A stretch of DNA of 64,000 bases from Hirsutella rhossiliensis (lineage: Eukaryota > Ascomycota > Sordariomycetes > Hypocreales > Ophiocordycipitaceae), in assembly GCF_020360975.1 (NCBI RefSeq), contig NW_025408677.1:2480001-2544000 (forward strand). Direction: 5' to 3'. Every line of letters starts with the position of its first letter. The stretch's first letter is position 1. The position numbers were made by a program, and so were the translations under genes. Shown here one piece after another: positions 23,315 through 33,727 of the stretch. Below the pieces are notes generated by a model. The model was not told the DNA's origin, did no database searches, and saw only the letters and a program-made list of their open reading frames with translations.

Positions 23315-23501
23315 TGTGGATAGGTTAACTGAGGCTCAGTTGGGTCTTTGATCGATGATCGTGTTGTTCTTGTTATTCTTCGCTATCTAGACCATGCTGT
23401 GAGGTTTGATAGGTTGTGCGCGTGTCGGGTAAACGTTGTTCCCTGCTGACGCACGTGATACCCTCCTGCGATGTGCGCTCTATCGTACAAATGATCAGAC
23501 A
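23315..23501 (-). repeat. 5' LTR of the Copia element
   Basis: 187 bp, the same sequence as 17706..17892. The internal sequence just inside it (23285-23314) would contain the primer-binding site; I could not match it to a specific tRNA with confidence. Confidence 0.95.
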
Positions 23502-23544
23502 CCTAGAGAAATATGTCTGTGTAAATAGTAAGACTCTTGTCGAG

Positions 23545-24924
23545 AAGGCAAAGTATGTAGATTCACGGGATCGCGTGTTGCCTGGAGCTTTACCATGCTC
23601 CACGCAACATGCCATTTTTGATACGCATGACTACGGTATACGAATGTGTTGGCTAGGACGAAATCAGCTTGGGTATTGCTCAAAAGCCAGATCAAAACCG
23701 AACTTGACGTGTAAAATTACGCGTGTGAGGCAATGCGATGGGGCCGTATTCATTCAACTTGTAGCTTGCACTAACCCCAGTGGCCCCGGTCGGCGACCGA
23801 ACTTGGAGCTCCGAAAAACTCGCAAAAGCGAACGGCAACCGAGAGGGCCCGAGTCATGGATTTTTCCAGCAGCATTCGCCGTGAGTAGGCTCGCACGGTG
23901 CCTCGGACTTTTGCTAGAGAATCGCACGGTGCGGCACTGTGGTTCCATACCGCCTACAGCCGACCGGGGCCGAGCCGGGGCCGTCGGTGCAGTCGGAGGG
24001 CAACAGGCATGAATACGGCAATGGCTTCAGCGACATCGGGTTGACCGCCCGGCGCTGGTCAAGCTTGTGGTTGTCGGCAAGAATGTCACAGCAGTCGAGC
24101 GGAAAGGACGGAACTCGAGTCGCGAGAGACGGCAAAACCCAGCATCGAAAACATCCAGGGGTCTGGTGGATGCGTACTGACTGTACTTGTGCGTGTACAT
24201 TCGGTCCGCCCGCCCGGCGCCCCTTGATATGAGCGGTGGTCATTCCTTTCCCGCCCTCCCTGGTTCGTTGGCTGGGCATTGGAGGGGCGCTTCTCGGCGT
24301 TGTGTATGGTTCGGGACCATGACGAAACGGCGACGTCGTGTATTATTTTCTCACGGTCCTTGATTGGCTCAGCCGCAACTCCCTCTCCCCGCAGAAGCCC
24401 CTCCTGCCCAGGTACATGGGTACATACATACACCTCAGCTTCCTGCATTGTACTGAACGTAGAAGTCTCTGCGACGGCAGTACCCTTCATCGCATTGCTC
24501 GTATCGCAACTCCAGAGCTGCCAGGGCTGCAGGGAGGCAGGTCACGAGTCACCAGGGCACCCGAGGCAGGTACCTGGGGAGGCAGGTAAAGTAGCTGGAC
24601 GGAGTAAGCCCGAGGTACCGATGCCAGACATCCGCTACCTCTCCACGGTCCAGTAGCTGCAAGCTGCGTCGCCGGCCCCACTTTTGCTCCTCTGTGCTCG
24701 GTAACATATGGCTCTGGGCTGGCTGGCCGAGCCGGAAAAGGCCAAAAACATACCTCTCCACCTCCACGAGCTTCCTCCCTCCCTTCTTCCATTTGATCCT
24801 CCATCACCAACACCCTCTCTCACCAAGCTGGCTGCAACGAACTCTGCGAGTGGCACAGCCGCCTTTGACCCATTCAGACCCTCTCCCCTCCTCGGCGTCA
24901 ATTGCCCGCCTCTTGTCGCCCGCC
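23545..24924. other. Spacer between the transposon nest and the aconitase gene
   Basis: No gene recognised in 1.4 kb. The last ~250 bp (24680-24924) is CT-rich, as expected for the promoter and 5' leader of the highly expressed aconitase gene. Short AGGTACCTGGGGAGGCAGGTA-type motifs occur near 24565-24590. Confidence 0.6.
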
Positions 24925-27900
24925 ATGCTCGCCTCCCGACAGGTTCTGGGCAACCTTGCTCGGGGCCGCGGCCTTGGCTGCGCCGCCTCTGGCGTTCGCC
25001 GCCTGGCCACCGTCTCTAACTCCCCCCTCGACCGCAAGGTGAGCTTGACCATCCGTCCAGTCGGGCTTGCATGGTCGGACCTCTTGGCGAGCGCGGACTG
25101 ACCGACCCCTGCCGGCCAGGTTCGTCAAAACAACTGGGAAGATAGAAACTTCATCAACTACAAGAAAATGTCCGAGAACCTCGCCATCGTTCGGAGCCGC
25201 CTCAACCGCCCCCTTACCTATGCCGAGAAGATCCTCTACTCCCACTTGGACGACCCTCATGGCCAGGACATTGAGCGCGGCAAGTCCTACCTGAAGCTGC
25301 GCCCAGACCGCGTTGCCTGCCAAGATGCCACCGCTCAGATGGCCATTCTCCAGTTCATGTCGGCCGGCATGGACTCGGTTGCCAACCCCACCACCGTTCA
25401 CTGTGACCACTTGATCGAGGCTCAAGTCGGCGGCGCCAAGGACCTGGACCGCGCCATCAGCATCAACAAAGAGGTCTACGACTTTCTGTCCTCCGCCTGC
25501 GCCAAGTACAACATTGGCTTCTGGCGCCCCGGCTCCGGCATCATCCACCAGATCATCCTTGAAAACTACGCGTTCCCTGGCGGCCTCTTGATTGGTACCG
25601 ACTCTCACACTCCCAACGGCGGTGGCCTGGGCATGTGCGCCATTGGCGTCGGTGGGGCTGATGCTGTCGATGTCATGGCAAACTTGCCTTGGGAGCTTAA
25701 GGCACCCAACATTATCGGCGTCAAGCTCACTGGAACCATGTCCGGTTGGACATCTCCCAAAGGTCTGCTTTCCCTGCGTGCTGGTCTGCCCTGCCCGTCC
25801 ATTCATCTTTTGGACTTGGACTGTTCATTGATCTCGCTTGCTAACTCGATGCACCTTTAAAGACCTGATTCTGCGTCTGGCCGGAATTTTAACTGTGAAG
25901 GGCGGAACGGGCTCGATCGTCGAGTATCATGGTGAGTGTCTTTTTTTTCAAGTGTCAAGTGCGACTCCTCCTTCCGCGTCCAGACTCGAGAGCAAACATG
26001 GCAGTCGCGCTGCGTCCAAGCCCTACCCGCCCTAGGAATACCTGGAAGCGCCCACTCCTTCTTTTCTGTCCCTCCTTGGAATGCGCACCGAATTCTCGTG
26101 TCCATCTGGAGTCCAATGTCTCTCCGCTTCAAGGGTATCTGGAAGCGCTCAAGTCTGCTGCCATTTTTCTCGATGTTCGTCTCGGTCGGCCACCAAATCT
26201 TCGCGTTCAGACTGCATCTCAGTTAAGATAGCCGACACTACGGTAACGATTCTGGCTTGGTTTGCCCTCCTTCTCTGGGATTTCCTGTCCATGGACCTTA
26301 AAAAGCATCCGATCTTCAAAATCATCCCGTCCAGCGCTGTCGTTGAAGAGCTTCTCTTGTCTGTTTCTCCGGTCTTCTTCTCCGGTCTTCGCCGATGGAC
26401 TCCTGGAAATTCTCAACGACAACCCACCCTCCCTCCGATCAAGTTCTTCAAGAGTCTCAGCACCGAGTGCGTGAAGATTTGGGCGGTATACGTCCCGGTT
26501 CTTGAAGAACCGGGACATAGACCTCGAATCTACATAGGCTCTGGGACCAAAACCAGGGAGAGGGTGTGTCAAAGCGTCTTCGCCAGTACGAGATCAACAT
26601 AGGTGTGGCCCACTATGTCAAAGCAGCCTGGGACGAAGGGTACAGAGGAACCCTATGCTCGACTGATATGCCTTCTCCGGGCCAGGAACCATTTGTCCGC
26701 ATCCTCTTCCTTGCATTTGAGATCGTGTTTACCCTTTTCTTCTGGGCTATCTGCTGCAAGATGGACAAGGATTGGGGCATGTCTGGCCTGTGCTGGTGGT
26801 TTCGAGAATCCTTCGACTACGACGGCCTTTGCTCCCACAGCCTCTTGACCAAGGGTCCGTATGGCAACTTTGACCTGTATCCTGAAGAACTGGAGGCCAT
26901 CGCCCTCGAACTGGAGGCAAAACGCCAGCAGTACGCAAGGGACTGGGCCAAGAAGACCGGGGAGAAGAACCCCAAGAAGTATGCCCTCATCATGGCTGTT
27001 CAGATGAGAACCACAAATTGTCGATCCCACGAGACCCTAAAGGAGAAGAAGTACGTTTGCTCAGTCTGCGACAAGGTGTTTCCAATTCCGCCTGCCTTGA
27101 CGAGACATCGAAATCAGTGTGTCACCTTGTTCCGGTGACCGAGGACACTGGAATAAAGCAGCACTACTGTTTTGTCTACGATTGGATACTTTCATGCTGG
27201 GCAACTTTGCGGAGGCACCTCAAGTCAGCAATCCATGCTGGCAAAGTCATTCCGGTTCCTGGAGAGAAGCCGCGCTACTGTGCCATTTGTAACTGCACCT
27301 TCGCAAGATACGCGAATTTGGAGCTGCATTATGCCGCGACAAACTGCGGCTCCCCCGGGAAGCCGCAGTACACTTGGCTGTCTGTGGCTTCGACTTCCAA
27401 TGATCGAGCGATTTGGAGAAACATCTTGCCACGCTCAGGCATGCCGCCAAGGTTGCTGCTCAGGTCGCTAGTAGCGACCAGGAGCCTATTCACCACGGAG
27501 CCTCTTTTTGACGCAGTATTAGTACTATTGCTCTAACATTTCTCCACTTTAGGACCTGGCGTGGATGGCATCTCAGCAACTGGCATGGCAACTTGCGCGA
27601 ACATGGGAGCAGAGATCGGCGCGACGACCTCGGTTTTCCCCTTCAACGACCGCATGTACGACTATCTGGCAGCCACGAAGCGTAAGGACATTGGTGACTT
27701 TGCTCGCCTCTATGCCCGTGAGCTCCGGGAAGACGAAGGAGCGGAGTACGACCAGTTGATCGAAATTAACCTGTCTGAGCTCGAGCCTCACATCAACGGC
27801 CCCTTCACTCCGGACCTCGCGACTCCAATCTCCAAGTTCAGCCAGGCCGTGAAAGAAAACGGATGGCCAGATGAGCTCAAGGTTGGCCTCATTGGTTCCT

Positions 27901-29163
27901 GCACCAACTCTTCGTACGAGGACATGTCTCGCGCGGCCTCCATCGCCCGCGATGCCCTCAATCACGGCGTCAAGGCCCAGACCACCTTTACCGTCACCCC
28001 TGGCTCCGAGCAAATCCGCGCCACCATTGAGCGCGACGGTCAGCTACAGACATTTGAGGAGTTTGGCGGCATTGTCCTTGCCAACGCCTGCGGTCCCTGC
28101 ATTGGTCAGTGGGATCGCCGTGACGTGAAGAAGGGCGAGGCCAACTCGATCGTCTCGTCGTACAACCGGAATTTCACGGGCCGGAATGACGGAAACCCCG
28201 CCACCCACGCCTTTGTCACCTCCCCCGACTTGGTCGTTGCTCTCACAGTTGCTGGCACCCTGCACTTCAACCCTCTCACCGACAAGCTCAAGGACAAGAA
28301 TGGAAACGAGTTCATGCTTAAGCCGCCAACCGGCGATGGTCTTCCCGCCAGGGGCTATGACCCTGGCAACGACACGTACCAAGCCCCCCCCAAGGAGCGC
28401 GCCAGCGTCAGCGTTCAGGTTGCCCCCACCTCGGACCGTCTTCAGATCTTGCAGCCTTTCCAGCCATGGGACGGTAAGGATGCCAAAGACGTCCCAATTC
28501 TGATCAAGGCGCATGGGAAGACCACGACGGACCACATCTCCATGGCCGGACCGTGGCTCAAATACCGTGGCCATCTTGACAACATCTCCAACAACATGCT
28601 GATAGGCGCCATCAACGAGGCCAATGGCGAGGCCAATAAGATCAAGAACTCCACCACGGGCGAGTGGGATGCCGTTCCTGCCGTCGCTCGTGACTACAAG
28701 AAGAAGGGAATCAAGTGGGTGGTTGTCGGCGACTGGAACTACGGCGAGGGAAGCTCGCGAGAGCACGCGGCCCTCGAACCCCGGCACCTTGGCGGCCTAG
28801 CAATCATCACTCGGAGCTTTGCCCGCATCCACGAGACCAACTTGAAGAAACAGGGCATGCTACCCTTGACTTTCGCTGACCCTGCCGACTACGACAAGAT
28901 CAAGCCCGACGACAAGGTATGTGTGCCCTCGAATTACTGCCTCGATGGCGCGAGATTTTCCGGTGAACCGACACTGACTGAATATTTAGGTGGACATTCT
29001 GTGCACCCAGCTCGCTGTGGGCAAGCCCATCACAATGGTCGTCCACCCCAAGGACGGCAAGCCTTATGAGGTTCAGCTACAACACACATTCAACGAGGCG
29101 CAGATGGAGTGGTTCAAGAACGGAAGCGCGTTGAACACCATGGCCAAGGCCGCGAAGCGATGA
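24925..29163 (+). CDS. ACO1: Mitochondrial aconitate hydratase (aconitase)
   Basis: TCA-cycle enzyme turning citrate into isocitrate with a [4Fe-4S] cluster in the mitochondrial matrix. Exons: 24925..25038, 25120..25762, 25863..25931, 27553..28916 and 28990..29163, giving 787 residues. The first exon encodes a basic targeting peptide ([18 protein letters not shown]...RRLATVS). Cluster cysteines are Cys392 in [12 protein letters not shown] and Cys455/Cys458 in [10 protein letters not shown]; substrate-binding motifs include [13 protein letters not shown] and [15 protein letters not shown]. All junctions keep frame. Three introns are 73-100 bp, but the third (25932..27552) is 1621 bp and houses a separate gene remnant; its splice joins VEYHG to [10 protein letters not shown], a conserved site, so the enzyme should be intact if the long intron is removed. 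Confidence 0.97.
26081..27536 (+). pseudogene. GIY-YIG nuclease-like / C2H2 zinc-finger gene nested in the aconitase intron
   Basis: Lies wholly inside aconitase intron 3 and on the same strand. Three overlapping frames continue each other: 26081..26565 holds a membrane-like stretch and then the GIY-YIG-like core [20 protein letters not shown]; 26566..27110 continues with SKRLRQYE (the expected Arg), AAWDEGY, a hydrophobic segment ([20 protein letters not shown]), [20 protein letters not shown], and a zinc finger (CSVCDKVF...LTRHRNQC); the rest to 27536 holds a degraded finger (one Cys is Tyr) and a good one ([17 protein letters not shown]). Breaks lie at about 26560 and 27110. I recognise this layout from a fungal family with no assigned function. 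The true start is unknown. Hidden introns could explain the breaks, but no good splice sites are evident. Confidence 0.62.
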
Positions 29164-30645
29164 GCGAGTGGAAGAAGAAAGCGCGCAGCAAATGATAGGA
29201 AACAATGTGGTATAATCCGTGTGCAACAGAAGTTGTGACGGGGTGGTGTTGCAGGTGGAGGCAGACGTGGCGAGCCGACAGCCTAGATGTTTGGTCGGCG
29301 GCGATCGCAGCCATTGTCCAGGTATCGCCTTTACCGCGTAGGAGTCGATGAATTGTGTGTCTTGCTAGCTCTGTACAAATGAATAGCATTAAGCTCTAAA
29401 TTCACAGACTCCCGTCGCCCGTAGCGTACGTGTTGTATCCGTAGCGGGCATATGAAATTTTTAAATGGTGCCTTTGGTCTTGGTTCCTTCTATCTTGGTG
29501 CCTACTTCTACAGCATCGGCCGGTATGTATACGGGAGGAACCCGCGCCGCTAATGCAGGTCGAGGGGATCCTGTCTGGCAATTGATGATTAGAATCAAGA
29601 CATGTATTTCCTTCGGCGAGTGAAGCCGTTTGCGATGCGCAAGAGGCAGAGACAGAGAGGAAGCAGCAGCGTCGCAGGTCAGAGCCCGCCGCTGCTAAAC
29701 CCCCGCCCTCCGGAGAGGGCGAAAATAAGATTCCAGTAAGCCTGCCAGCTGCCCTGGCTACAAAAAGCTTTACCTATCCTTTGGATGTCGTCTCAGTCGG
29801 CGGCACCCTAATGCCTTTGCAGACAACAGACGACATTTGCAAGGGTAAAGACTGCTTCCCAGTGAAGGGAATAACATATACTCTCTGCTTCAGCCTGTAG
29901 CTAGAGCATGCAGTCGTGCTGGACTCAAAGGCGCTCAATTGGTACCCAGGTAGGCAGGCAGGTAGCTACCTACCTAGGTAATTTGGACGTTAAGTACGGA
30001 GTACCAGCTAACTTACACGTTGCCTTTCTCCTTTTAGGTGCGCGCGCTATATAGCCCGCCCACTTACAGGTGGCAAGGCAGAGTAGATGGCCGGATAGAC
30101 CAACCCCTTCATACTTCTCATGCCTCGTCAACGTACGGAGTACCGCACCCAGCTAATCACTTTTTCGCCCAGTAAACTGATAGGTAGTTACCTAGGTATA
30201 CTCTTTTAAGGTATCTATATAGGGGGTATACGTACGTCTACATGAATCTTTTAGCCCAATAGCTCCTATATGCCACTATAACGCTCTTATTCTATGAGTA
30301 CTCTATTATTTTGCCCTCACTAGACATGCAAGAAGCCGAAACAGTTATAGCGCCGTACCAGACCACGCCGTGAGTTACCAGACCACGCCGTAAGTACCAG
30401 ACCACTCCCTACCCCACACTCCCCCGCGTCATCGCCTCAGACGGCAGGCCGAAGTCGATCCAAGCCGAACCAACGAGACGCCCGACGCCCTGCCTCGCGT
30501 GGCACGTGGTAAGACGAAAGAGCTCCCTTTGTATCTTCCAGAACTCGAGACTTGAGATTTCTTCCCGGTCGCAACACCTTGCGCTGACCCCCGCCCTTCG
30601 TCATCAGACAGCAAGGCCGCCTCCGGCTCGAAAAAGCTCGCGACC
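29164..30645. other. Intergenic region between aconitase and MOG1
   Basis: About 1.5 kb with no supported gene. AT-rich part at 30180-30320; several spacer motifs (AGGTAGCTACCTACCTAGGTA near 29962-29981, TACGGAGTAC at 29994 and 30134, GTTACCTAGGTA near 30186) and a tandem-like ACCAGACCACGCCGTGAGT / ACCAGACCACGCCGTAAGT pair at 30357-30394. Confidence 0.6.
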
Positions 30646-31373
30646 ATGGCCGACTATATGAGCACGCCTCTCTATGGCGGCGCAGTCGTCTGCGACCTGC
30701 CGAAAAAGTTTGCCGATGTGAGGTAAAGAGGCTGTCTCGGCTCTTCCACGGCCCTCAGAAAGCTAATCCGAGCCGCTCTAGTAAGCTGCGGCAAGTCCCC
30801 GACAACCAGGAGGTCTGGATCGACACAGACGGCTTCACTAGCATCATATTCGACATCACCGAGCGCGTCGGCGGCCCGGGCGATGGCCCCGAGATCGACG
30901 GCCGTGCCATGACGACGCACCTTGAGGACATGGTCGGCACCGACATCGATACGGTCAGAATCTGGAACACGGCCGAGACCGAGTTCACTCGTCTCGAGTA
31001 AAGCCCAATTTTCACATTTGTATCTTTCGCGCGGCCCCAGACAACACGCCAACTGACGACCAATGTGCGCAGATCCAAGCCCCCGGCCTACACCCTCATC
31101 GCCACCCAGACGCCCAAGATCGGGCAGTCGCGAGACCAAACCTCCGCTCCCGACTTTACTGCCATCATCATGACCCTGCTGCGTCTCGAGCGATACAAGA
31201 CGGATATCCTCATCACCATCAACGTGCCCCACATCAAGGGCGAGTACGACCAGGACGAGGTCGACCTCGAACTCGGCAAGCAGGGAAAGCTCATAGGCGA
31301 CGCCGTAGAGTATTCCGCCCGTATCTGGGAGACGCTGAAAGTCAAGGATTGGGAGCTTTTCGGGGCGCCTTGA
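30646..31373 (+). CDS. MOG1: Mog1-like Ran-GTPase-binding nuclear import factor
   Basis: Mog1 binds Ran (Gsp1), releases its nucleotide and supports nuclear protein import. Three exons, 30646..30722, 30782..30997 and 31073..31373, give 197 residues. Motifs in order: TPLYGGAVVCDLPKKFADV, then DNQEVWIDTDGFTSIIFDIT, HLEDMVGTD, a central IATQTPKIG and a C-terminal IWETLKVKDWELFG. The first ATG (30646, MADYM) is used; a second at 30658 (MSTPLYGG) is just as plausible because relatives often begin there. A second nuclear-transport gene (KAP121) lies 26 kb away, with no sign of linkage in function. Confidence 0.92.
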
Positions 31374-31741
31374 GCATCCCGTAGGCGCGCGAGCCCAAGG
31401 CGATGCAGGTAGCCAACAAGCGTCGCCGAGGCCACGCTTGACGAAGCAAGCTGGCAGGCATCCTGAGACGCCCGATGGTGTTTGCGTGACTCATGGACGA
31501 GTGCTTGTTCCGCATGCGACCGAGGGATGGGCCATTCACCTTTATGGTTTCATGCAGAGCCGCAGCCGGTGAGTTCGCTGCTGTCCTGCATGTGCATTAA
31601 TTATGATGATGACATGGGCTCGGGGACTCGCGAGCTGGCCATGTATTTATTCAGTGCACAATGTTTTCCCGCTTGGTAATACAGATTCCCGGCCACAAAG
31701 ACACACATGTGTTCGCCACATCTTTCTCCCTCTCTATCCCG
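31374..31741. other. Spacer between converging MOG1 and SprT-like genes
   Basis: 368 bp of shared 3' flank. No feature recognised. Confidence 0.65.
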
Positions 31742-33727
31742 TTAGGCGTCGTCAGGGACATTCGACGGTGCATCATCCGCAACCACAAGTCCCTTTTTGG
31801 TCTTGGCCCATCTTTCCGCAACAATCTTCATCACCTCCTTTTGCGGACTTCCTGGGTTCTCCCGTCTCACAGTCTTCATCTGCTCCTTGACAAACACCTG
31901 CCAGTCGCTCGGCTTGCCGCCCCCTCCGCCGGCCGCGCTTCTGGGTACCGGCTTCGTCTGTTTGAGAGTGCTCTTGCAGCTCCCACAGCGGTGACGCTGC
32001 GGGTCGATGCTCTTGGAATGCCGTTTGTATTCGGATCCGCACGCCGTGCAGGCCCATGCGTACTTGAAGTCAATCTCGTACGTGTGCTTCGTCGTCACCT
32101 GGATCCCCCGCGAATCGCCAAAGGCGCGAGAGCACTTGGCCGCCCAACCCTTGAACTCCTTTCCGTGCGGGTTGTTGGTGATGCCGCTCACCATAAAGTT
32201 GGCCAGGTGACAGAACTCGTGGGCTACTACGTTGAGCAGCCTGTCCTCAGTGTCGATGATCTTCTCGGCAAGCTCGATGGAGGCGTGATGCTTGTGGCTC
32301 ACGCTGATGGGCGTGCCCGAAGCCGACTTGGTCCGCGTCGTCTCGCGCCGCCAGTTGGCCCTTCCGGCCGTGGTATTCAACGTCTTTGTCCAGACGAGCT
32401 TCACGCCGCCCGTCGATTCGACCAGCTCCGCGATCTTGCCGTGCGTGATCTCGGTATCGAGTTCGCGAAGGAATTCCTCGGCGAGCAATCGCTTTCTGGC
32501 ATCAAACGATTTCTTTGTAGCCTTGGTCGGGCTGCCCTTGGCCATGCTTCGCTTGACCGGGCTCTCCACCACCGGAAGCAGCATCGGCTTCGTTGGAGAG
32601 TGGCGATCGTTCCAGTCGTCTATCAAGTCCTGGCTCCAGAACGCATCTATGCTTGGCCTGTGAGGCGTCTGCGGGATGCGGCCCAGCTTGCGGGGCGACA
32701 CAAGGCTGCCCGGACGAGGCGCTTTGGGCGGCGTGCTCGGCAAGACCAAGTTGTCTCCTTTGCACAGCTCAAGGTTCTTGCCTGAAAAGTCTCCGCCGTG
32801 TATCTGGAGCTTCTCGAGGGCTTTGCTGAGCTCCACCGCTTCGCTAGGAGGCTTGGAATTGTGCAGAGTTTCTCGTGCCAGGGTCTGTCTATCCTGACTG
32901 GATTCTCTGAGGGACGGAATTTTCGCCGAGGAACCACGGGCCGCAACTCGCCCTTTACCCGTGACCATTCGTGGCTGTAAAAGTCCGTTGAATGATTCGT
33001 CAGACGAATGGTCCAGTTCAAATTCCGATGCAGAGCCATCGCTGTCCTCAGAAGTGTCCTCGGCCGCAGTTTGGTAGACACTTGACTCCTCATTGTCGGA
33101 AATCAGAACGGCGTCCTGTGCCTTTGCCTCAGTTTGCGGGACTGCTTCTCGAATCGGAGCCCCTTTTCGTGTCTCCGCCAGGTTGCCGTCCTCGTCCACT
33201 GGCAATATGACGAGCTTACGGGCAGTTTCACCACCGGCAGTTGCCAAATTACGTGTCTTCCCCTGCAGACTCAGCTGTTTCTCGATCAGGCCAGCATCGG
33301 CGGACTCGTCGTGGAATGCTGGGTTGGCTCTCTGCCGTCTGACGCGGCCGGGACGGGCAGGCGGCGGCGGCGAGTCTTGATCGGATTGCGACGGAGGATA
33401 TTGAGGGCACCGAGGCATTTCTTGAGACTTTTCTCGCTTCTTCGGGGACCCCCCGAGGAAGACGTGCGAGGAGGCTTGGGAGCTGTTCTCGCCATCTGGA
33501 TTCCATGGCCGGAAGAGAGGGTTGGTCGCAGTCCGGGTGCCTCTGCCCAGTCGACGAACCTTGCGGGTCGATGAAGTGGTTGTGGATTTGGGAACAAGGT
33601 TTTTTTTGTCAGCGGCTTCGGCCGCCGGTCGCCTGGATCTGCTGGTATCGAGTTGAAGGGGACCTTGAAGTCGCGGTAGGTCGTCGTCGCTCGCAGGGTA
33701 GCAGTCCACAAGCCGAGCCATGGCCAT
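31742..33727 (-). CDS. SprT-like zinc metallopeptidase with C-terminal HMG-box-like segment
   Basis: Single exon of 661 residues from the ATG at 33727 (MAMARLVDCYPASDDDLPRL); a start at 33721 is nearly as good, and an ATG at 33871 would add 48 unlikely residues. The N-terminal ~430 residues are low-complexity, charged and Ser-rich, likely disordered. Then comes an SprT domain with HEFCH (His503-Glu504-x2-His507), the zinc-protease signature, further GKEFKGWAAKCSRAF, and a zinc ribbon (CTACGSEY...HRCGSCKSTL). The end, SDWQVFVKEQMKTVRRENPG to VAERWAKTKKG, resembles an HMG box. This domain order resembles the GCNA/SprT group that handles DNA-protein crosslinks; that role is inferred from the family. 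Confidence 0.86.
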   Translation of the reverse strand: MAMARLVDCYPASDDDLPRLQGPLQLDTSRSRRPAAEAADKKNLVPKSTTTSSTRKVRRLGRGTRTATNPLFRPWNPDGENSSQASSHVFLGGSPKKREKSQEMPRCPQYPPSQSDQDSPPPPARPGRVRRQRANPAFHDESADAGLIEKQLSLQGKTRNLATAGGETARKLVILPVDEDGNLAETRKGAPIREAVPQTEAKAQDAVLISDNEESSVYQTAAEDTSEDSDGSASEFELDHSSDESFNGLLQPRMVTGKGRVAARGSSAKIPSLRESSQDRQTLARETLHNSKPPSEAVELSKALEKLQIHGGDFSGKNLELCKGDNLVLPSTPPKAPRPGSLVSPRKLGRIPQTPHRPSIDAFWSQDLIDDWNDRHSPTKPMLLPVVESPVKRSMAKGSPTKATKKSFDARKRLLAEEFLRELDTEITHGKIAELVESTGGVKLVWTKTLNTTAGRANWRRETTRTKSASGTPISVSHKHHASIELAEKIIDTEDRLLNVVAHEFCHLANFMVSGITNNPHGKEFKGWAAKCSRAFGDSRGIQVTTKHTYEIDFKYAWACTACGSEYKRHSKSIDPQRHRCGSCKSTLKQTKPVPRSAAGGGGGKPSDWQVFVKEQMKTVRRENPGSPQKEVMKIVAERWAKTKKGLVVADDAPSNVPDDA

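Larger units (their letters stand above)
17706..23501 (-). mobile_element. Ty1/Copia LTR retrotransposon, full-length but with broken reading frames
   Basis: A 5796-bp element flanked by the 5-bp target duplication CCTAG (17701-17705 and 23502-23506) and by two 187-bp LTRs that look identical base for base. Coding is on the minus strand, so the right LTR is the 5' LTR. Order from 23.0 kb downward: Gag, zinc knuckle, aspartic protease, integrase, reverse transcriptase, RNase H. Protease before integrase before RT is the Copia order. The coding part is split among frames by several small indels. It inserted exactly at the right edge of element B, making it one of the youngest events in the nest. 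Confidence 0.94.
15120..23536. mobile_element. MITE-like element A, split by later insertions
   Basis: Outer member of a nest. It begins GAGTCTTACTATTTGCACAG at 15120 and ends with the inverted copy CTGTGTAAATAGTAAGACTC at 23517-23536. It is flanked by near-identical 8-bp target duplications, TTATCGAG (15112-15119) and TTGTCGAG (23537-23544). Only 15120..15483 and 23511..23536 belong to A; removing the nested elements leaves about 390 bp. The terminal repeat extends inward to AATTCTCTATTTACACAGAG (about 45 bp, imperfect). A holds a GC-rich core (15282..15370) shared with element B and codes for nothing visible. The 8-bp duplication would suit a hAT-like non-autonomous element; that superfamily call is inference. 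Confidence 0.72.

Noticed and set aside
24086..24490. 134-residue minus-strand frame between the transposon nest and aconitase
   Set aside because: Low-complexity composition, no motif, no splice or context support.
24898..25806. 302-residue open frame antisense to aconitase
   Set aside because: Antisense shadow; it runs across the true intron of aconitase and has no motif.
31661..32785. 374-residue open frame antisense to the SprT-like gene
   Set aside because: Shadow of a real gene on the other strand, without recognisable domains.
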